41,503 nt of DNA, taken from the NCBI GenBank assembly GCA_015655195.1, contig JAATFM010000082.1, positions 1-41,503 of the forward strand, written 5' to 3'. Below the pieces are notes generated by a model. It did no database searches. It saw only the letters and a program-made list of their open reading frames with translations, and had not been told where the DNA came from. The translations under genes were made by a program, and so were the position numbers. This DNA comes from Terriglobales bacterium. GTDB taxonomy: Bacteria; Acidobacteriota; Terriglobia; Terriglobales; Acidobacteriaceae. Of this stretch, positions 34,107-41,503 are shown piece by piece (within the stretch, counting starts at the first letter, position 1; each line of letters begins with the position of its first letter).

Positions 34107-35600
34107 TTCTTCGTTTTTGGCCCTATCGACGATCAAGTCAAATGGTTTTCTATAATTAAATGTTAGACTTACGCCATCCGATGAGCAGTTCGAAAGTACG
34201 ATTTTGGCGAGTTTACCTTGCTCCGGTCCGGAAAGTGTAAGCCATTTATTTTTAGACACTTGAGCGAGTTCGAAAGTTTTCTGCACCAGACCGATCTGCG
34301 AGCCCAAATCCTTGCCTGTCGCCTCTTCTAACACCGCCTGCAGGTGCAGCTCTTCCGACCGCCATTTGTCGCTCATCGTGCGCCACATCTTCTCGTCAAT
34401 CAGGCCACTCAACCGATCCTGGTATGCCTGATGCTTGAACCCTTCGATCTCGTCGAGCTGCTTGCTTGTGGAGCGCAACACTTCCATCCGCTCCGTATCG
34501 ATCCGTTGATGGTCCGCCGTAAGGGACGCGAGTATGCTGTTGGCGACATGCGAGGGGAGCTGAATCCGCGTAACGGCAGCACCCAGCATCTCTGATAACT
34601 TCGCTTCCGGTAAATAAGGAACTTTGTGACGCCCCTTACCGAAGCTGCAGTGGTAATAGACGTACCTGCCCTTTGCCTTTTCGGCTGTCAGCATGCACCC
34701 ATCCTTAGCGCAGATCACCAAATTGGAAAATGCAAAGGCGTGCTTCCGGGACTTGAGCCTGTTGCCATTTCGTCCTGAGATCAGTTCGTGAACACGGGCA
34801 AAAGTTGCGTGATCGACGAACTTCGGATGCTTGCCTTGGTAATCGATGCCGCGCCAGGTAAACTTGCCGATGTAAAACTCGGACTTAAGCATCCGCTGAA
34901 GATGGCTTTTGCTGATTTTCACGCCGGTTCTTTCAATGAGTTCCTTGCGGAGAGAGTCGGTGCTGTACTCTCCAGTAGCGTAGAGCCGAAACATCAACCG
35001 AACAGCTTTGCCATTCGTCGGGTGCTCCATGATCGTGCGGGTTTCCCGATCATGCCTATATCCATACCATGCCATGCCCGGATAGTGGCCTCTCTCCGCC
35101 TTGATATTTTGCCCCTTGACAATCTCTTCCCGCAGATTGTCGATGTAGTTGCGCGCCAGCAGCGCGAAGATTCCCTGTACGAGCCGGTCCTGGGAGTTAG
35201 TGGCCTTGCGAAGAATCTGCCTCTCCTTCACCAGGTGAATCTCGATGTCGAGAGATTCCACCAATTCCTCAACCCGCACATAGTCCTGCATATTGCGGCT
35301 CAGTCGATCCGTCTTCTCAAAAAATGCAACCGTGACATCGCGATTGTTGCGCATGAAATCCAGCACCGCATCGAAGTTTTTGCGCCCCTGCTGCTTTGCG
35401 CTTTCCGCAAAGGAGAACTCCTTCACGATTTCCACGCCCATCTCCGCGGCATAGGCGCGCAAGAGCTTGGTTTGTGCCGGTAAGGAATAGCCTTCTTTCT
35501 GCTCCGTACTGGAGACACGGGAAACAATAATCCCTTTGCGCACTCCCGCCTGCGCCCCAGTCACCAGTTGCAAACGATTCTCATGCTTGAAATGCGGCAT
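34092..35600 (-). CDS. large serine recombinase (integrase), apparently intact
   Basis: This 502-residue protein has an excellent GGGAGG site 5-10 nt before its ATG. The resolvase domain holds the nucleophile S30 in SRVSSTEQKEG and the active-site Arg in EKTDRLSRN. The recombinase DNA-binding domain follows ('GHYPGMAWYGYRHD', 'YIGKFTWRGIDYQGKHPKFV'), then a zinc-ribbon-like part with C-x4-C ... C ('CAKDGCMLTAEK', 'YYHCSFGKGRH'; the fourth ligand may be the His) and a helical C-terminus. The stop codon lies in the T-arm of the tRNA-Ser on the opposite strand, so the last five codons come from the attachment core. It is 13 nt downstream of the repressor gene and likely co-transcribed with it. 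Confidence 0.93.
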   Translation of the reverse strand: MPHFKHENRLQLVTGAQAGVRKGIIVSRVSSTEQKEGYSLPAQTKLLRAYAAEMGVEIVKEFSFAESAKQQGRKNFDAVLDFMRNNRDVTVAFFEKTDRLSRNMQDYVRVEELVESLDIEIHLVKERQILRKATNSQDRLVQGIFALLARNYIDNLREEIVKGQNIKAERGHYPGMAWYGYRHDRETRTIMEHPTNGKAVRLMFRLYATGEYSTDSLRKELIERTGVKISKSHLQRMLKSEFYIGKFTWRGIDYQGKHPKFVDHATFARVHELISGRNGNRLKSRKHAFAFSNLVICAKDGCMLTAEKAKGRYVYYHCSFGKGRHKVPYLPEAKLSEMLGAAVTRIQLPSHVANSILASLTADHQRIDTERMEVLRSTSKQLDEIEGFKHQAYQDRLSGLIDEKMWRTMSDKWRSEELHLQAVLEEATGKDLGSQIGLVQKTFELAQVSKNKWLTLSGPEQGKLAKIVLSNCSSDGVSLTFNYRKPFDLIVDRAKNEEWRRG

Positions 35601-35613
35601 TGGGCCTCCCTGC

Positions 35614-36633
35614 TTACGATCTCACCTTGCGCGAAACAGATTTCGCCTTGGCCGGCTGCGAAGCGGTGCGGAACCAACCAACAACTCGTCCGTGCAGCTT
35701 TACTTCCTCTTCTTTGACAATACTTGGCTTACCGCTCCCGGCGGCATTCAGCGTTGCTACCGGCACGGAAAACTCAAGCGGCACCAGTGCAAGCGAGCCA
35801 CTCACGACCCTCGCCGAATCAACGCACACCGGAGTAAAACCAGTCTCATGTTTACTGGCATACAGGTTCAGCCAGCCGACATAGATACCATCGTCAATAT
35901 GTGGCCATCTGCCGTACTTGTATTCCGGGGTATGACCACTCTGTAGAATGTCGGCTGCAATCATTGCCTTGGTCCGTATATTCGATGAATAACTCAACAG
36001 CACCTGCTCTCCCTCAAGCTTCTGAATGTCTGTCTCCGACGGATCGACCAGCAAGATGTCTCCCAATCCGAAGCCAGAACGAATAAATTCCTGCGAGACA
36101 TGCACAGCAAAGAGATTGCTCTCTGCCAAGACCAATTGCCGAGGCAACGACAGATAGTCTTCGACCTGTTCTGGGGCCGGCGGCACTCTCCATTCCGCAT
36201 GAAGCGACGCACGAACAAGAGGAACAAGCTTTGCATCCCCTGGGGTTGATTCCAGCTTTTCCTGAATTCGCTTCTCGGAATCCCTCGCCAGCTTCTGAAA
36301 TTCCGGAAACAGATGCTGGAAGTCATCTCGCTCAATTCCGGCCTTCTCCCAGAACCAGAGCGCCATTGACGGCATAGCTTTGCCTGCCAACTTTGCCATC
36401 TCTTTCCAGTTCCTCGGGGCGGGGCTGGTCTTGCCGGTCTCCCAAGCCAGAGCAGAGAGACGTGCCACCCCGCATAGGCGCGCAAACTCTTCCTGTCTGT
36501 ATTGCAAGGCATTCCGCAATTCCCGGATACGGGCACCATCTTCTTTCCGCATCCGACCTTTCCCCTCGATAGCCCGCTCTTCCCGCGCCAGCTTGGCAGC
36601 GTGCTCGGAGCTCGTCTTCACACCTTCGCCCAT
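35614..36633 (-). CDS. phage-type repressor with HTH and degenerate S24 domain
   Basis: This 339-residue protein has an N-terminal helix-turn-helix at about residues 31-83 ('RIRELRNALQYRQEEFARLCGVARLSALAWETGKTSP'). Its C-terminal half resembles LexA/CI-type S24 domains: 'LFAVHVSQEFIRSGFGLGDILLVDPSE' (174-200) and near the end 'EVKLHGRVVGWF'. In active S24 domains a Ser-Met pair precedes the GD.LLVD block; here that position reads S-Q-E-F, so self-cleavage is doubtful. A GGGGGAT stretch precedes the first ATG; a later start at residue 28 is possible. It is transcribed away from a 34-bp palindrome and ahead of the integrase, as expected for an element's master repressor. Confidence 0.85.
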   Translation of the reverse strand: MGEGVKTSSEHAAKLAREERAIEGKGRMRKEDGARIRELRNALQYRQEEFARLCGVARLSALAWETGKTSPAPRNWKEMAKLAGKAMPSMALWFWEKAGIERDDFQHLFPEFQKLARDSEKRIQEKLESTPGDAKLVPLVRASLHAEWRVPPAPEQVEDYLSLPRQLVLAESNLFAVHVSQEFIRSGFGLGDILLVDPSETDIQKLEGEQVLLSYSSNIRTKAMIAADILQSGHTPEYKYGRWPHIDDGIYVGWLNLYASKHETGFTPVCVDSARVVSGSLALVPLEFSVPVATLNAAGSGKPSIVKEEEVKLHGRVVGWFRTASQPAKAKSVSRKVRS

Positions 36634-36681
36634 AAATCCCCCAACTTCACACTTGACATTAATTTTGGCTACTGATAAGTT

Positions 36682-36715
36682 TGACTACCGTAGTCATATA
36701 TGACTACGGTAGTCA
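36682..36715. promoter_or_regulatory. 34-bp perfect palindromic double operator
   Basis: TGACTACCGTAGTCA (36682-36696), TATA (36697-36700) and TGACTACGGTAGTCA (36701-36715) together read the same on both strands. Each 15-mer is itself a palindrome around one central base, so there are two sites with centres 19 bp apart. Partial half-sites flank them (GGCTACTGA at 36668, TGTAGAC at 36717). It lies between the leftward repressor and the rightward small gene, the classic place for a repressor that controls both directions. Confidence 0.8.
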
Positions 36716-36769
36716 CTGTAGACATAATACGCCAATTAGTCGCTCTGGCGACCACAAAGAAGGACGCCA

Positions 36770-37111
36770 ATGCCGACAAACCGCAACCCACAAAACGACG
36801 TTGCACAGAGGAGGAGCAGCCAGCAGACTCCGGGCCCCAATCCGCCAGCACCCACTACCAAGGACGCCACCCCGGATCAAAAACTCACCACGGCCGTGCA
36901 GGAGGATGCCGTATCGCGGCTGATTCACTGGCCGATGGCGGCGGCACCCTGTCCGCGTGCAGGCGATGAGCAGGAAGTTGCCGAGGCCATTACCACGCCG
37001 ATGGAGGCGGTGCAGTGGACACCGGCAGACCTTGCCCAGATGCATGCATTTTTCCACCACTTGGACCGGCTGGATCGCGAATGCACTATTGATCTTCAAC
37101 GCGCCGCTTGA
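36770..37111 (+). CDS. small hypothetical protein of the element
   Basis: I do not recognise a family. The 113 residues start MPTNRNPQNDVAQRRSSQQ with an AAGGA site 6-10 nt upstream. The first half is Pro/Gln/Thr-rich and probably disordered; the second ('DEQEVAEAITTPMEAVQWTPADLAQMHAFFHHLDRLDRE') could form two or three helices. No Cys-pair, membrane segment or HTH is obvious. It is the first rightward gene beyond the double operator, the position of Cro, excisionase or activator genes in phage-like elements. A role as directionality factor is a guess only. Confidence 0.6.
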   Translation: MPTNRNPQNDVAQRRSSQQTPGPNPPAPTTKDATPDQKLTTAVQEDAVSRLIHWPMAAAPCPRAGDEQEVAEAITTPMEAVQWTPADLAQMHAFFHHLDRLDRECTIDLQRAA

Positions 37112-37172
37112 ATAGCGGACCAACACTCCTGCGGATGCCTACTCGACATATCCGCAGAAACGAAAGGACTCC

Positions 37173-37988
37173 ATGGAAAATAATTACGTACTGCTTTATG
37201 CGCGGGCAGCCTGCGACGAATCGTTGAGCGGCTCCAATAAGCCCATAGAAGAACAGTTCCGCGAGTTGCGTGTCTACGCTGCCGAGCATGGATTTACCGT
37301 CGCCGAAGAAATTGGCCTTGCCTGCACGACCTCACAGCTCGGACTCGAGAAGATCGGATCGTATCTGCGCAGTCACCCCGAGGTGCGCATCGTCGTTGCG
37401 CTGAGTGCGGATCGCCTCTTTCGTACTATGGTGCACTACGTCTCGATCGAGGATCTCATCGAGGAGTTCGGCATCGAGATCCGACTGGTGAAGGAAGGAC
37501 AGATTCTTCGCACGGTCGCAAACGCGCAGGACCGTTTCGCACAAGGCGTTTTCGCTATGCTGGCGCATAACTACATCGACAACCTGCGGGAAGAAATCAT
37601 CAAGGGACAGCGCACGAAGGCAGAGGCTGGCCGCTATCCTGGGCGGGCGCCCTTCGGCTATCAGCAGGTCGTTGACGGGAAGATTGTCGAGCATCCCGTC
37701 CACGCCGACATCGTCCGGCAGATTTACTTCCGCTATGCTAGCGGAAAGACCAGCCTTCGCGGACTCCAGAGTGAGTTGGAGTTCTGGCTTGGGTATCGTT
37801 TGTCTGCCTCCAAGATCATGCAGATCCTCCGCAATTGCTTTTACGCGGGGAAGTTCCTTTGGCGCGGCGAGAAGTACACGGGCACTCACCCGCGCCTGAT
37901 TAGCCCCAGCACCTACAAGCGCGTCCAGAAGCTTTTGGCTCGCCGGACTCACTGCCCGCGTATCGACCACGTGAACAGCGAATCGTAG
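37173..37988 (+). CDS. serine recombinase paralogue without catalytic serine or zinc ribbon
   Basis: This 271-residue protein aligns along its length with the first halves of the two other recombinases ('LVKEGQILRTVANAQDRFAQGVFAMLAHNYIDNLREEIIKGQRTKAEAGRYPGRAPFGYQ', 'YAGKFLWRGEKYTGTHPRLI'). Where the others read RVSS(T/K)EQ, it reads RAACDES: the nucleophile position (residue 13) is Ala. The DR of the active site is kept (SADRLFR). It stops just before the zinc ribbon and helical tail. A GAAAGGA ribosome site precedes it and a strong terminator follows, so it looks like a maintained short gene and not decaying debris. It may bind att sites or pair with the active enzymes without cutting. Confidence 0.85.
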   Translation: MENNYVLLYARAACDESLSGSNKPIEEQFRELRVYAAEHGFTVAEEIGLACTTSQLGLEKIGSYLRSHPEVRIVVALSADRLFRTMVHYVSIEDLIEEFGIEIRLVKEGQILRTVANAQDRFAQGVFAMLAHNYIDNLREEIIKGQRTKAEAGRYPGRAPFGYQQVVDGKIVEHPVHADIVRQIYFRYASGKTSLRGLQSELEFWLGYRLSASKIMQILRNCFYAGKFLWRGEKYTGTHPRLISPSTYKRVQKLLARRTHCPRIDHVNSES

Positions 37989-38007
37989 CCGCGCCCCTGA
38001 GCATCGG

Positions 38008-38038
38008 TGCCGGGCAGGTCCAGTCTGCCCGGCATTTT
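38008..38038 (+). terminator. rho-independent terminator after the short recombinase
   Basis: TGCCGGGCAG (38008-38017) and CTGCCCGGCA (38025-38034) form a perfect 10-bp stem with a 7-nt loop, followed by TTTTCGT. It begins 19 nt after the stop codon. Confidence 0.75.
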
Positions 38039-38099
38039 CGTCCTTAAACCCACACCAACCCGGATGGCCTGCAAGGCCTCCAGAAAGGACATACATAAC

Positions 38100-39514
38100 A
38101 TGGCCGTACCCGCATTATCGTACTCACGCGTATCTTCCAAGGAACAGGAGGAAGGCTTCTCCCTCGAGTCTCAGAACCGCACAGCACAGCAACATGCCGC
38201 ATCCAAGGGGCTCAAGATTGTGCACGCAATCAGCGTTTCGGAGAGCGCAAAGAAGGAGGGGCGGAGGCACTTCAACGAAATGATCGATTACCTGCGCGAA
38301 CATCGCGAAGTACGCGTTGTTATTGTCGAAAAGAGCGATCGACTTTACCGCAATCTGCACGACGTCGTTGCTATCGAGGATCTTGTCAATGAACTTGACA
38401 TCGAGATACATTTTGTAAGAGAAGGGCAGGTACTGAACAAGTCTTCACGCTCACAGGACAAACTCGTACAGGGAATGTTCGCGCTGATGGCGCGCAACTA
38501 CATCCTTAATATGCGCGAGGAGATTGTAAAAGGCCAGACTGTCAAGGCTGAGAAGGGCCAGTACCCAGGACGCGCGCCTTGGGGGTATCAGCATGACCGC
38601 GCAGCTCGCACGATCGTTGCCGATCCCGAACGGTCCGAGGTCGTTAAGTCAATCTTCACGCTTTGCGCGGAAGGAACTTACACCATTAAGGCTCTGCGTA
38701 GGGCCATCCTTGATAAGCACGGCCTCCGGATCAGCAAGTCCGGGCTGCACGGCATCCTCACCTCTCGCTTCTATATCGGATTTTTCACGTGGAGGGGCCG
38801 CGAGTACCAGGGCACCCATCCCAAACTGGTCGATGAGCAGACCTTCGACCGTGTGCAGGAGATCGTCTCGGGCAAAAGCAAGTCGAAGCCGCGGAAGCAC
38901 AAGTTTGCATTCGCGGGCCTCATGCAGTGCCTGAAGGATGGATGTCGCATTACGGCCGAAGTACACAAGCAGCATCACACCTACTACCACTGCTCCTTTG
39001 GACAGGGACGGCATAAGTTTCCCTATCTGAAGGAAGAGCGGGTCGCTCTGCTTCTGGGCTCCGCCCTCAAATCGCTCAGGCTGCCGACGCAATCGAAGCG
39101 CGGAATGACGATGCTCTCTCTTCGAGTGCGGCAAGCCATCGCAACGAAATCAGTGGGCTCAACAAGCGGCTCGTCGCCCTGAAAACCCGCATGGCAAACA
39201 CATTCTGCGATAGGGCCGATCATCCGGAGCGGATTGATGAGGATGTCTATCAGGAGTCCATGGGACGGTGGCAGGCAGAACGCAAGCAGGTGGAGGCTGA
39301 CTTGGAGCATGCATTGAACTCTCCGGTCAATGATCGTTCGCTCTCCGCAGAGCGCATCATCGATCTTGCGGAGCGCGCGCACGAGATATATCTGCGAGTG
39401 GACAACTCTCGGCGTGCCGAGCTGCTGAAGATGCTGCTCTCCACGTGCAAGACCGACGGAGAGGGTATCCAACCGGAGTTTCGCGCTTCGTTTCGTGTGC
39501 TCTTTCCTTCGTGA
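38100..39514 (+). pseudogene. large serine recombinase interrupted by a frameshift
   Basis: The ATG at 38100 (MAVPALSYSRVSSKEQEEGF; AAAGGA site about 12 nt upstream) opens a frame encoding the catalytic domain with nucleophile S12, 'VEKSDRLYRN', the recombinase domain and the zinc-ribbon part ('MQCLKDGCRITAEV', 'YYHCSFGQGRHKFPY'). It runs out of homology near 39080 (SLRLP) and stops at 39182. The C-terminal part continues in another frame from about 39085 ('DAIEARNDDALSSSAASHR', later 'ERIDEDVYQESMGRWQAERKQVEADL') to 39514. A single indel between about 39065 and 39095 would restore one protein of about 470 residues. It may be a true mutation, a sequencing error or, less likely, programmed frameshifting. 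Confidence 0.85.
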
Positions 39515-39609
39515 GGATGGAATTGTTCGCGATCGGTGCAGATACTTCCTAACGAAACTTGTGCAAGCAGGCATAAACCTGTGCACACAAATAGAGAGAA
39601 GAACATCCA

Positions 39610-40251
39610 ATGAAATCCATAGACACTTTCAGTAATTATTTCGATTTTAAGGAACTTGTCTGGACGATCGGTTACCGATTGACAGCGTATATAGGGAGCA
39701 CGAATGTCCAGACGGTTAAGGCATGGTTGCAAAGCGGGCTGCCAGAAACTCTGGAAGAGCGCATGAAGGCCGCCTTCGATGTGGCAATGCCTATCCGGCA
39801 GGCAGAATCGGAGTATATTGCACAATGGTTTCTCTGGGGCAACCTAGACGCTATGCCTACCACTGATTCCCCCGCCACTCTGCTGCGCGAGGCTGCCGAT
39901 ATTCAGGCCGCACGCACTGCGCTGATGGTACGGGCTAGGAAGGACTTCCTCGATAACGTCGCCAGTGATCTTAAGGACGTAGAGAGCCGCCTAAAGGAAT
40001 GGATTTCGCAAGCCAACATGCCGCCCCACATGCGCTACAAAGTAGGTATAACGCACGACTGCAAGAGGCTTTGTCTTACTTTGCTCCACGCCGGATTCTC
40101 TCTGGAACAACAGCGCAAATGGGATCATGGCGAGGATTGGCCCTTATGGGAGGATCTGATCGCGGCCGTTCCTGAAATGACGAAAGCGCGAACCAGTCCG
40201 AACATCGATACGGGATGCCCATTCCGGTATCTTCGCTGCTCGCCAAAATAA
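39610..40251 (+). CDS. Xre/ParS antitoxin-like protein, toxin partner not seen
   Basis: This 213-residue protein has at residues about 18-65 'TIGYRLTAYIGSTNVQTVKAWLQSGLPETLEERMKAAFDVAMPI', and then 'YIAQWFLWGNLDAMPTTDSPATLLREAA'. This order (a degenerate HTH, then a helical block ending in a 'sP..lLRe' motif) resembles Xre-type antitoxins with the MbcA/ParS toxin-binding fold, whose toxins are RES-domain proteins. No RES gene follows; the next 1 kb has no convincing gene. The C-terminal 90 residues are an extra part without recognised motif. It may act alone as a DNA-binding protein. GAGAGAAG lies before the start. Confidence 0.6.
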   Translation: MKSIDTFSNYFDFKELVWTIGYRLTAYIGSTNVQTVKAWLQSGLPETLEERMKAAFDVAMPIRQAESEYIAQWFLWGNLDAMPTTDSPATLLREAADIQAARTALMVRARKDFLDNVASDLKDVESRLKEWISQANMPPHMRYKVGITHDCKRLCLTLLHAGFSLEQQRKWDHGEDWPLWEDLIAAVPEMTKARTSPNIDTGCPFRYLRCSPK

Positions 40252-40263
40252 ACAATCTCACTA

Positions 40264-40286
40264 CTAGGTGCCGGGGGCGCACCTAG
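40264..40286 (+). terminator. hairpin after the antitoxin-like gene
   Basis: CTAGGTGC (40264-40271) and GCACCTAG (40279-40286) pair perfectly around CGGGGGC, 12 nt after the stop. There is no U-tract, so termination is uncertain. Confidence 0.4.
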
Positions 40287-41285
40287 CCGCAGACATCCAG
40301 AATTTCTCGACACCATCAAGTGCCTCCCCTTCTGTTGCTCTCTGCAACCTGCTCACACAGTAACAAGCCACAACCGTATTCAACTGCCAAGCTGCCCGTA
40401 CGGCGGTCAGATGCAATTGTGTCTCAACAGTTAGAGCCCAAACCGTAACACATTCATTCTAAAGCGCACTGATGGCTCAGAAAGCGCACAAAAACACTCA
40501 TTTTGAGGCAAGCGAACCCTAATCGAACCCAGATTTTTGTGAAAAAGCAGAGGTAGAAGCATCGGATCCGTCGAACTCAAAATCTCTTCTCCGGCTTCGC
40601 ACTGCAGCACACAAAACTGTATCTATTTACGCAAGCCAATTCTTTTCAGCAGTTTCCAAAAGCATAAATATATTTGGCTGATCTAAGCTGTTGGAGATAT
40701 GAAGTCTTAGAGCGGCATCAGTTGCTAGCAGAGGTCGCTTATTAACGTCTCGCCATCTCATAGAAATAAGAGGATACGTGTACCTCTTGGGAGTGGTGGC
40801 TAAAAGCGCCGAATGCTAAAAATTGCACAGTATAAGTAGTTGCAGAATTTTTCCTTGACAACACTTTGCCGTATCGAGTCTATTTCTTATATCTTCGATT
40901 TACATTTGAAAGACCCGTTCAAGCCAGCCAAAGGTTTGGTTGGGCATCAGAACGAGACTTCCATCTACGCGCCGGCAACTCCGATGCGGGCGCGCATGTC
41001 GTAGACGTTGTGTGGCGGCCTCCCAGATCTTCGCACAACTGGGCTCTGGAGTTCCTCAGAGCAAATACGACATGGAATTACGGGCTCTGTACTTCTTGTT
41101 GCTTTGAGAGATCCGACCGGCGCAGTGCCTCTGAAAAGACATGCGCCAAGCTGGATAGCCATATAGCGCTCGGCGTGTTTTCTATCCGAACCACTTGCGT
41201 CGTCCTTGAAGAAGTAAGTCCATATCAGCACCGCGCAACCTTATTCGCTGTTGCTCTGTTTTGGTGATCGTTAGGGGAGAATCCG
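40287..41285. other. about 1 kb without convincing genes
   Basis: This stretch is clearly richer in A/T than the rest of the window. Open frames at 40866-41267 (+) and 40965-41231 (-) overlap each other, lack ribosome sites and show no family-like motif. I see no tRNA, array or attachment-site duplicate. A GGGGAG ribosome site at its right end belongs to the next gene. It may be degraded mobile DNA. Confidence 0.5.
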
Positions 41286-41503
41286 ATGAAGAGGTTCCTT
41301 TGCCTTAGTTCTGTTAAATTGGCCTGCCAAACCGCATTCATAGCCTCTTTTGTCTTTGGGGCCGTGCTGTGTGCTGCTCAAGCAGTTCCGCCCTCTGACC
41401 CCAATGTAGACAACGGCACGCACTGGTATGGAACCTATGATGGCGTACACGAGAACATCAGCTTATCGAGCGGCAATCTTTCCTTTTGCATTCCGCTTGT
41501 CAC
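41286..41503 (+). CDS. start of an exported Rhs-like (YD-repeat) protein, C-terminus outside window
   Basis: Only 72 residues are visible. They begin MKRFLCLSSVKLACQTAF, a Sec signal peptide ending near residue 33 (AVLCAAQA), followed by 'GTHWYGTYDGVHENISLSS' and 'GNLSFCIPLV'. The pattern 'G.y.g.hE.i.l..GNL.f.IPL' is the usual opening of acidobacterial Rhs/YD-repeat proteins, which are typically well over 1000 residues. A GGGGAG site lies 5-10 nt before the ATG. The assignment rests on this short motif alone. Confidence 0.55.
   Translation, partial: MKRFLCLSSVKLACQTAFIASFVFGAVLCAAQAVPPSDPNVDNGTHWYGTYDGVHENISLSSGNLSFCIPLV

Larger units (their letters stand above)
34092..40286. mobile_element. 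tRNA-Ser-associated integrated element, right end uncertain
   Basis: The region carries three large serine recombinases, a phage-type repressor with its operator, a small unknown gene and an antitoxin-like gene, and has lower GC than the DNA to its left. The left end lies within the tRNA 3' half (34092-34106). I found no second copy of the tRNA 3' end in the window, so the right end is set only after the last element-like gene and its hairpin; the element may continue. No capsid, tail, replication or conjugation gene is seen, so it looks like a small integrative element or the remnant of one. Confidence 0.65.

Noticed and set aside
35075..35100. Second copy of the tRNA 3' end (CTCTCCGCC) as right attachment site
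   Set aside because: Only 9 bases match and they lie inside the coding part of the integrase; no longer match to the tRNA end was found.
40480..40535. Repeated CGAACCC words resembling a tRNA T-arm remnant
   Set aside because: No matching arms or acceptor stem around them, and no similarity to the tRNA-Ser in this window.
40866..41267. Possible 133-residue protein in the A/T-rich region
   Set aside because: No ribosome site, no family-like motif, odd residue composition, and an opposite-strand frame of similar quality overlaps it.

Overview
The window looks like chromosomal DNA of an acidobacterium (Acidobacteriota, probably class Terriglobia/Acidobacteriaceae). This is inferred from the overall GC-rich coding style, the type VI secretion (T6SS) gene set with an acidobacterial flavour, the many small palindromic intergenic repeats, and the partial Sec-exported Rhs-like protein at the right edge. 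No rRNA or marker gene confirms the assignment.

Positions 1-14269 hold a T6SS locus. A leftward operon reads tssB-tssC-hcp-tagJ-tssA (tssA runs off the window). A rightward gene, tssK1, starts divergently from it. Next comes a leftward gene for a 785-residue, very Pro/Ala/Ser/Gly-rich, C-tail-anchored protein carrying about a dozen copies of a short 'FTELF/FTQMF' motif. A second rightward run is tssK2-tssL-tssM. Sheath (TssBC), tube (Hcp), baseplate (two TssK) and membrane complex (TssL, TssM) are present. TssE, F, G, H, VgrG, PAAR and TssJ are not in the window. A PP2C phosphatase gene and a YkgJ-type Cys-cluster gene follow, overlapping by 4 nt.

Positions 16360-22982 hold signalling and motility genes: a LuxR-type regulator whose receiver has lost its phosphoacceptor Asp; a response-regulator/glutaredoxin-like/thioredoxin-reductase-like fusion without redox cysteines, paired with a soluble cyclic-nucleotide-domain histidine kinase; and a motAB stator pair.

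Positions 23150-33880 hold metabolic and peptidase genes: a leftward cluster of circularly permuted ATP-grasp, alpha-E and transglutaminase genes (a conserved predicted peptide-ligase cassette), an M61 peptidase with PDZ domain, a small membrane protein, a CocE/NonD hydrolase, and a LacI-type regulator followed by an MFS permease. Two families of hairpin-forming repeats are scattered between these genes.

Positions 34017-41503 begin with a tRNA-Ser(UGA). Its 3' end contains the stop codon of a large serine recombinase, marking one end of an integrated element. The element carries a phage-type repressor with a degenerate S24 domain, a 34-bp perfect palindromic double operator, a small unknown gene, a second serine recombinase lacking the catalytic serine and zinc ribbon, a third recombinase split by a frameshift, and an Xre/ParS-antitoxin-like gene without a visible toxin. 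About 1 kb of AT-richer DNA without convincing genes follows, then the start of an Rhs-like exported protein. No CRISPR array or rRNA gene was seen.

The strongest candidates for something undescribed are the tail-anchored multi-motif protein inside the T6SS locus and the three-recombinase element with a catalytically dead member.
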